Shown here piece after piece: positions 58,939-64,000 of a stretch of 64,000 nt of DNA. The DNA comes from Streptomyces sp. IMTB 2501 (GTDB lineage Bacteria > Actinomycetota > Actinomycetes > Streptomycetales > Streptomycetaceae). Location of the stretch: positions 161,308-225,307 of the forward strand of contig NZ_MQUS01000008.1 of the NCBI RefSeq assembly GCF_001953885.1, in the 5' to 3' direction. Made by a program: the position numbers and the translations under genes. Every line of letters starts with the position of its first letter. Position 1 is the stretch's first letter. The notes below the pieces were generated by a model. The model did no database searches, was not told the origin of the DNA, and saw nothing but the letters and a program-made list of their open reading frames with translations.

Positions 58939-60178
58939 GACGTCCACCGGAGAGAGCCATGGTGCCTCCATCGAGCTGGAGAACCTGACCAAGCGGTATC
59001 CGGGCAGTCAGCAGCCGGCCGTGGACAACGTGAGCATGGAGATCAAGGCGGGCGAGACGGTCATCTTCGTCGGCCCGTCCGGCTGCGGCAAGTCCACGAC
59101 GCTCAAGATGATCAACCGGCTGATCGAACCGACCGGCGGCCGTATCCGCATCAACGGCGAGGACGTCACCGACATCGACCCGGTGAAGCTGCGCCGCAAG
59201 GTCGGGTACGCCATCCAGTCGGCCGGCCTCTTCCCGCACATGACCGTCGCCCAGAACATCGCCCTCGTACCGAAGATGATCGGCTGGCCGAAGGCGCGGA
59301 TCCGGTCCCGGGTCGAGGAGCTGCTCGACCTCGTCGGGCTCGACCCGGGCGAGTTCCACGGCCGCTATCCGCGCCAGCTCTCCGGCGGGCAGCAGCAACG
59401 GGTGGGCGTGGCACGGGCGTTGGCGGCCGATCCCCCCGTGCTGCTGATGGACGAACCGTTCGGCGCGGTCGACCCGATCACCCGCGATCACCTCCAGGAC
59501 GAGCTGATCCGGCTCCAGCACGAACTGCACAAGACGATCGTGTTCGTCACCCACGACTTCGACGAGGCGATCAAGCTGGGCGACCGGATCGCCGTCCTGC
59601 GCGAACGCTCGCACATCGCCCAGTTCGACACCCCGGAGGCGATCCTCACCAACCCGGCCGACGACTTCGTCTCCGGTTTCGTCGGCGCGGGCGCGGCCCT
59701 GAAGCGGCTGAACCTGACCCGGGTGCGGGACGTGGAGATGCGGGAGTACCCGACGGTGACCGTGGAGACCCCGCTCCAGGAGATCTTCACCGTGATCCGG
59801 GACAGCGGCACGAACGAGATCCTGCTCCTCGACAAGCGCCGCCGCCCCTACAAGTGGCTGCGCCGCGGCGACCTGATGCGGGCCCGGGGCTCGCTGGCCC
59901 GCGCGGGCACGCTGGTGCACGACACGGTGACCCGGGACGCGACCCTCAGGGACGCGCTGGAGGCCGTGCTGACGGACAACGCGGGCCGGGTCGCGGTGAC
60001 CGGGCGGCGCGGCGAGTACATCGGTGTGGTCGACATGGAGACCCTGATGAACTCCGTGCACGAGCTGCTGGAGGCCGACCGGCTGGAGGCGATGGAGGCA
60101 CAGCACGAGCTGGAGGAGGCGCGCGCCCAGCAGACGCACTTCGAGCAGGAGGGTCCCGGAGGGGTGACGAAGGCGTGA
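58931..60178 (+). CDS. Osmoprotectant ABC importer ATPase with CBS domains
   Basis: 415 aa, GTG start. Walker A is GPSGCGKSTTLKM, the Q-loop is IQSAGLFPHMT, the signature LSGGQQQRVGVARAL, Walker B VLLMDEPFGAVDP, and the H-loop VTHDFDEA. A C-terminal pair of CBS modules (about 265-380; TVETPLQEIFTVIRDSG, LRDALEAVLTDNAGRVAV) is typical of OpuCA/ProV, where CBS domains sense ionic strength. The tail (from 381) is charged and coiled-coil-like. Confidence 0.93.
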   Translation: MSETSTGESHGASIELENLTKRYPGSQQPAVDNVSMEIKAGETVIFVGPSGCGKSTTLKMINRLIEPTGGRIRINGEDVTDIDPVKLRRKVGYAIQSAGLFPHMTVAQNIALVPKMIGWPKARIRSRVEELLDLVGLDPGEFHGRYPRQLSGGQQQRVGVARALAADPPVLLMDEPFGAVDPITRDHLQDELIRLQHELHKTIVFVTHDFDEAIKLGDRIAVLRERSHIAQFDTPEAILTNPADDFVSGFVGAGAALKRLNLTRVRDVEMREYPTVTVETPLQEIFTVIRDSGTNEILLLDKRRRPYKWLRRGDLMRARGSLARAGTLVHDTVTRDATLRDALEAVLTDNAGRVAVTGRRGEYIGVVDMETLMNSVHELLEADRLEAMEAQHELEEARAQQTHFEQEGPGGVTKA

Positions 60179-61029
60179 GCACCGACCAACAGCCGCGGCC
60201 CGAGGGCGAGCACGAGGTCAAGGGGCTCGCCTTCCGTGACGAGGGCGAGGCGGAGCAGGAGGCCCCGCCGCCGGCCCCGCGCCCGCCCGCCCGGCGCCTG
60301 TCCTGGCCGCGGCTGACGGTCCTGCCCGCCTTCCTGGTGGCCGTACTCCTGGCGACCTGGCTGTGGTTCCGGCAGGCGCACCTGGACACGATCTCGCGCA
60401 ACGCGCTGTCGGGCGGTCAGGTCTCCAAGGCGCTCTGGCAGCACGTGCAGCTGACGGTGATCTCCACGTTCTTCGTGCTGATCATCGCGATCCCGCTGGG
60501 CATCGTGCTCACCCGGCGGGCCTTCCGCAGGGCCACCCCGGTGGCGATGGCCTTCGCCAACATGGGCCAGGCGACCCCGGCGATCGGCCTGCTGGCCCTG
60601 CTGGTCATCTGGCTCGGCGTCGGCGTCAGGGCGGCCCTGATCGGCATCATCGTCTACGCGATCCTGCCGGTCCTCTCCAACACCATCGCGGGTCTCAAGG
60701 CCAACGACCCGACCCTGCTGGAGGCGGCCCGCGGCATCGGCATGTCCCCGCTCGGTGTGCTCGCCCGGGTCGAACTGCCGCTCGCCGTCCCGCTGATCCT
60801 CGCGGGCGTCCGTACGGCCCTGGTCCTCAACGTCGGTACGGCGGCCCTGGCGACCTTCGGCGGAGGCGGCGGCCTGGGCGTGCTGATCACCACCGGCATC
60901 ACCACCCAGCGCATGCCGGTGCTGGTGCTCGGCTCGGTCCTCACCGTGGCGCTCGCCCTGCTGGTGGACTGGCTGGCCTCGCTGGCGGAAGTGCTGCTGC
61001 GACCGCGCGGCCTGGAGGTGCGGACATGA
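60175..61029 (+). CDS. Osmoprotectant ABC importer permease 2 (OpuCD-like)
   Basis: 284 aa from the GTG at 60175, overlapping the ATPase stop. A ~40-residue charged, Pro-rich N-terminus (EAEQEAPPPAPRPPARR) precedes the first helix. The EAA-type loop is AGLKANDPTLLEAARGIGMSP. Pairs with permease 1 to form a heterodimeric channel. Six membrane segments are predicted. The stop overlaps the next ATG. Confidence 0.9.
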   Translation: MSTDQQPRPEGEHEVKGLAFRDEGEAEQEAPPPAPRPPARRLSWPRLTVLPAFLVAVLLATWLWFRQAHLDTISRNALSGGQVSKALWQHVQLTVISTFFVLIIAIPLGIVLTRRAFRRATPVAMAFANMGQATPAIGLLALLVIWLGVGVRAALIGIIVYAILPVLSNTIAGLKANDPTLLEAARGIGMSPLGVLARVELPLAVPLILAGVRTALVLNVGTAALATFGGGGGLGVLITTGITTQRMPVLVLGSVLTVALALLVDWLASLAEVLLRPRGLEVRT

Positions 61030-61979
61030 GACGCGGCGCATGTCCGCTCGTGGCGGCGGTGCTGGTGTCCGGCTGCGGGCTGACCAGCGGCTCCCCCATG
61101 GCCGACGCCGTCAGGCCCGGAGCGGTCGGGGCGGGCGAGCCGCTGAAGGGGGCCCATCTCACCGTCACCTCCAAGGAGTTCACCGAGCAGCTGATCCTCG
61201 GCGCGATCATGGGGATCGCCTTCCAGGCGGCCGGCGCGGACGTACTGGACCGCACCGGCATCCAGGGATCGATCGGCGCGCGGGAAGCGGTGAAGGGCGG
61301 TTCCGCGGATGCCATGTACGAGTACACGGGCACCGCCTGGATCACGTACCAGGGCAACAGCCACCCGATCCCCGACCCGGAGCAGCAGTGGCAGGCGGTG
61401 CGGAACGCCGATCTGAAGAACGGGCTGACCTGGCTGCCGCCCGCACAGCTGAACAACACCTACGCGCTGGCCATGAACCAGGCCACCTTCAAGAAGTACG
61501 GCACCCGGACCCTCTCGCAGGTGGCCGCGCTGGCCAAGAAGGACCCCGGCGCCGTCACCCTGTGCGTGGAGAGCGAGTTCGCCAACCGGGCCGACGGGCT
61601 GCCCGGGCTGGAGAAGGCGTACGGGATGAGTGTGCCCGCGAAGAACGTCACGCAGATGGACACCGGGATCATCTACACACAGGTCGCGAAGGGGAAGTGC
61701 ACCTACGGGGAGGTGTTCACCACCGACGGGCGCATCAGGTCGATGAACCTGGCGGTGATGGAGGACGACAGGAAGTTCTTCCCCAACTACAACGCGGCGC
61801 CCGTGATCAACACCAAGGTCCTGCAGAAGTGGCCGGCCATCGCGAGCGTCATCGAGCCCGTCACGAAGAAGCTGGACAACACGGTGGCGCAGACCCTGAA
61901 CGGCAAGGTGGACGTGGACGGCCAGGATCCGCACCAGGTGGCACTGGACTGGATGAAGCAGGAGGGGTTCGTGAAGTAG
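61026..61979 (+). CDS. Osmoprotectant ABC importer substrate-binding lipoprotein
   Basis: 317 aa. A signal peptide with lipobox VSGC (Cys near 17) anchors it. An OpuAC/OsmF-like fold follows: TVTSKEFTEQLILG, AMYEYTGTAWITYQ and VAKGKCTYGEVFTTDGRI. Two cysteines (LCVES, GKCTY) may pair. It captures quaternary amines such as glycine betaine or choline outside the cell. It is the last gene of the four-gene operon; the ligand cannot be told from the sequence. Confidence 0.92.
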   Translation: MRRGACPLVAAVLVSGCGLTSGSPMADAVRPGAVGAGEPLKGAHLTVTSKEFTEQLILGAIMGIAFQAAGADVLDRTGIQGSIGAREAVKGGSADAMYEYTGTAWITYQGNSHPIPDPEQQWQAVRNADLKNGLTWLPPAQLNNTYALAMNQATFKKYGTRTLSQVAALAKKDPGAVTLCVESEFANRADGLPGLEKAYGMSVPAKNVTQMDTGIIYTQVAKGKCTYGEVFTTDGRIRSMNLAVMEDDRKFFPNYNAAPVINTKVLQKWPAIASVIEPVTKKLDNTVAQTLNGKVDVDGQDPHQVALDWMKQEGFVK

Positions 61980-62005
61980 GGCGAGGGGATCCACCCGCTG
62001 TCGGC

Positions 62006-62797
62006 CTAGCAGCTCGGGATCGAGCCCTTGCCCTTCTCCAGGGCCACCAGGGAGCTCACCGCGCCCTTCAGCGTGGTGACCGGGATCAGCCGGAGGCCCT
62101 TGGGCAGGTCCGCCTTGGCGTCGGCGCACTCGTCCTGCGGCACCAGGAAGACGGTCGCCCCGTCCCGCCGGGCGGCCTGCGTCTTCAGGGCCACGCCGCC
62201 GACCGCGCCGACCTTGCCGTCCGCGTCGATCGTGCCCGTACCGGCGACGGCGCGGCCGCCGGTGAGGTCGCCGCCGCTGCCGTCGCCGTGCAGCTTGTCG
62301 ATGATCCCCAGGGTGAACAGCAGACCCGCGCTCGGCCCGCCCACGTCGGCGAGCTTCAGCGTGACCTTGACCTTGTCGGAGCTCAGCCCGAGGTACTTCA
62401 GCGCGGCCTGGGTCGCGGCGTCCTGGGACTGCCGCATCTGCGCCACGTTGTGCTGCTCGATCTCCTTGACGGTGTCGCCGCTCGGGTAGACGGCGTCGTG
62501 CGGCATGACGGCCCGGTCGGTGCGGAACCAGTTGTGGACCACGTCAACGAAGGTCACCCTGGTGTCCGGACCGGTCGCCACGATCGTGACCATCCGCAGC
62601 TGACCGCTGGTACTGCGCGCGGTCGCACCGGAGACGGTGATCACCTGGGTGCCCTTGTTCGCGCCGAGCACGTTCGCCGTCATCCCGGGCTGGGCCACCG
62701 CGAACGGCAGCGGCGCGAACGCCGCCGTGGCCAGCAGGGCCACGACGGGCAGAGCGCAGACGGCTACGGCCTGGGAACGCGTGAGACGAGAGAGCAC
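62006..62797 (-). CDS. YlbL-like secreted Lon-type (S16) protease domain protein, no PDZ
   Basis: 263 aa. An N-terminal membrane anchor or signal (AVAVCALPVVALLATAAFA) and the YlbL-type region (WFRTDRAVMPHDAVYPSGD, SQDAATQAALKYLG) are followed directly by the Lon protease domain: catalytic Ser in GGPSAGLLF, Lys in VALKTQAARRDG, and DLTGGRAVAGTGTIDADGKVG. YlbL proteins are about 340-360 aa with a PDZ domain before the S16 domain. Here the PDZ is missing. Extracellular processing protease by family; target unknown. Confidence 0.85.
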   Translation of the reverse strand: MLSRLTRSQAVAVCALPVVALLATAAFAPLPFAVAQPGMTANVLGANKGTQVITVSGATARSTSGQLRMVTIVATGPDTRVTFVDVVHNWFRTDRAVMPHDAVYPSGDTVKEIEQHNVAQMRQSQDAATQAALKYLGLSSDKVKVTLKLADVGGPSAGLLFTLGIIDKLHGDGSGGDLTGGRAVAGTGTIDADGKVGAVGGVALKTQAARRDGATVFLVPQDECADAKADLPKGLRLIPVTTLKGAVSSLVALEKGKGSIPSC

Positions 62798-62829
62798 GAC
62801 ATCAATCTAACGTGACCACTGCCCGTGCC

Positions 62830-63939
62830 TCAGGCCGCGTACAGGTCCCGTCGCTCCCGGGTGAACCGGCGCAGCGCGTCCGGAAGGGGCGCGATGCCGA
62901 TTCCGGGGCCGGTCGGGACCGGTAGATGGCCGTCCACCAGGACGAACGGCTCGGTGATGTCCTCGGCGAAGTAGCGGGCGGAGGCGGAGGTGTCCCCCGG
63001 GAGGGTGCAGCCGGGCAGGGCAGCCAGGGCCAGATTGGGGGCCCGGCCGATGCCGGTCTCCAGCATGCCGCCGCACCACACCGGGACGCCGTGCGCGTGC
63101 GCCACGTCGTGGACCCGGCGGGCCTCCAGATAGCCGCCGACCCGGGCGGGCTTGACGTTCACCACCCGGCAGGCGTCCAGCGCGATCGCGGCGGCGGTGT
63201 CGCGGGCGTGATGCAGGGACTCGTCCAGGCAGACCGGCGTCCGCAGCCGCTGCTGGAGCCGGGCGTGGGCGTGCAGGTTGTTCTCCTCCAGCGGCTCCTC
63301 GATCAGCAGCAGCCCGAACTCGTCGAGTCGCCGCAGATGCTCGGCGTCCGCGAGCGTGTAGGCGGTGTTGGCGTCGACCTGGAGGGGGAGCGCATCGCCG
63401 AAGCGGTCGCGGACCGCCCGGACCGGGTCGACGTCCCATCCCGGTTCGATCTTGAGCTTGATCCGGACATACCCCTCGGCCAGGTAGCGCTCCACGTCGT
63501 CCAGCAGCTCCGGGACCGAGTCCTTGATGCCGACCGACACCCCGGCCGGCACCCGGTCCCGTACGGCGCCCAGACAGGTCGCGAGCGGCATGCCGTACGA
63601 CCGCAGCTCGGCGTCCAGCAGGGCCGTCTCCAGGGCCGCCTTCGCCAGCTCGTGACCCTTGATCCCCGCCAGCGCGGGCGCGAGCGCGGCCGTGGTGAGG
63701 TGCGGGAGGGCGGCCATGCGCGGGACCAGGAAGTCGCGCAGCACGATCTCGGCGCCGGCGACGAACTCCGAGCAGTACAGCGGCTCGGGGTCGGCGGCGA
63801 ACTCCGACCAGCCCTCGGCCGCGTCCGTGACGACGTGCAGCAGGAAGGTGTCCTTCGTCGTCATCGTCCCGAAGGACGTACGGAAGGGCGTGACCAGCGG
63901 GATCGCCACGTGCACGATCTCGACGCGCTCCAGCTTCAT
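62830..63939 (-). CDS. N-succinylamino acid racemase / MenC-type enolase-superfamily enzyme
   Basis: 369 aa. Enolase superfamily, MLE subgroup. It has the KxK pair K161/K163 in IKLKIEPGWD, metal ligands D189 (LQVDAN), E214 (LIEEPLEE) and D239 (CLDESL), and K263 in NVKPARVGGY. This set fits o-succinylbenzoate synthase and N-succinyl/N-acylamino-acid racemases. No other menaquinone genes are near, so the racemase role is favoured. The ATG overlaps the stop of the preceding gene. Confidence 0.88.
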   Translation of the reverse strand: MKLERVEIVHVAIPLVTPFRTSFGTMTTKDTFLLHVVTDAAEGWSEFAADPEPLYCSEFVAGAEIVLRDFLVPRMAALPHLTTAALAPALAGIKGHELAKAALETALLDAELRSYGMPLATCLGAVRDRVPAGVSVGIKDSVPELLDDVERYLAEGYVRIKLKIEPGWDVDPVRAVRDRFGDALPLQVDANTAYTLADAEHLRRLDEFGLLLIEEPLEENNLHAHARLQQRLRTPVCLDESLHHARDTAAAIALDACRVVNVKPARVGGYLEARRVHDVAHAHGVPVWCGGMLETGIGRAPNLALAALPGCTLPGDTSASARYFAEDITEPFVLVDGHLPVPTGPGIGIAPLPDALRRFTRERRDLYAA

Positions 63940-64000
63940 GCCCCGGCCTCCTCAAGGGTGAGCGTGTACCAGCCGTCACGGGACATCCCGGTGGCCCGGA
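63936..64000 (-). CDS. C-terminal end of an unidentified gene
   Basis: Only the last ~20 codons are inside the window; the translated end is RATGMSRDGWYTLTLEEAGA. The stop overlaps the ATG of the NSAR/MenC-like gene (ATGA), so the two are an operon. Too short to identify; an amino-acid-modifying partner such as an acyltransferase or amidohydrolase would make sense beside an N-acylamino-acid racemase. Confidence 0.55.
   Translation of the reverse strand, partial: RATGMSRDGWYTLTLEEAGA

Overview
The window is about 64 kb of high-GC actinobacterial DNA and looks like a Streptomyces chromosome. Supporting signs are GTG starts, GGAGG-type ribosome binding sites, WhiJ/DUF397/DUF6879 regulator sets, an SsgA-family sporulation protein, DasR (dre) operators in front of N-acetylglucosamine PTS genes, and rare TTA/CTA leucine codons in one accessory gene. 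From about 18 kb rightward, gene content and order (PBP, rph, nagF-nagE1-nagE2, mec-cysO-cysM, clpS, pncB, ssgG, hpd) match what I remember of the S. coelicolor core near SCO2897-SCO2930. That match is from memory and was not searched.

Left part (1-17.9 kb), accessory. It opens with a co-directional, overlapping array of nucleic-acid motor genes: the 3' end of an SF2 helicase, a UvrD-like SF1 helicase, a DrmA-like helicase with a zinc-finger insert, and a DrmB-like DUF1998 protein. This resembles the DISARM anti-phage core and is the best candidate for an unusual defence system here; its 5' part lies outside the window. Next come WhiJ/AbaA-type regulatory sets: HATPase, HTH-DUF5753, DUF397, a headless DUF5753 protein, DUF6879, a second HTH-DUF5753 and several small proteins. 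A repeated 14-nt motif lies in two of their promoter regions. A small secreted Gly-rich protein, a GlxA/AraC regulator and a tandem HNH pair follow. The second HNH gene ends exactly at a tRNA gene with a UAG anticodon but a short variable arm.

Middle part (18-36 kb), core. It holds rdgB, a GDSL hydrolase, DUF445, bcp, a GroES-like protein, a guanidine-III riboswitch in front of an SMR guanidine exporter (gdx), and a very long class A PBP with repeated Ser/Gly/Ala blocks. A three-gene ABC-2 exporter, rph and the GlcNAc PTS genes with dre sites follow.

Right part (36-64 kb). It holds an MBL hydrolase, a membrane-anchored PemK/MazF protein, an S53 protease, and the sulfur-carrier cysteine pathway (mec, a cysteine-containing leader peptide, cysO, cysM). 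Then come an amino-acid permease, clpS, pncB/pncA, an M6 protease, two RDD proteins, ssgG, a GlcD-like oxidase, a TPR protein, hpd with a divergent Lrp regulator, and a four-gene osmoprotectant ABC importer. The end has a Lon-like YlbL relative without a PDZ domain, an NSAR/MenC-type enolase and the tail of one more gene.
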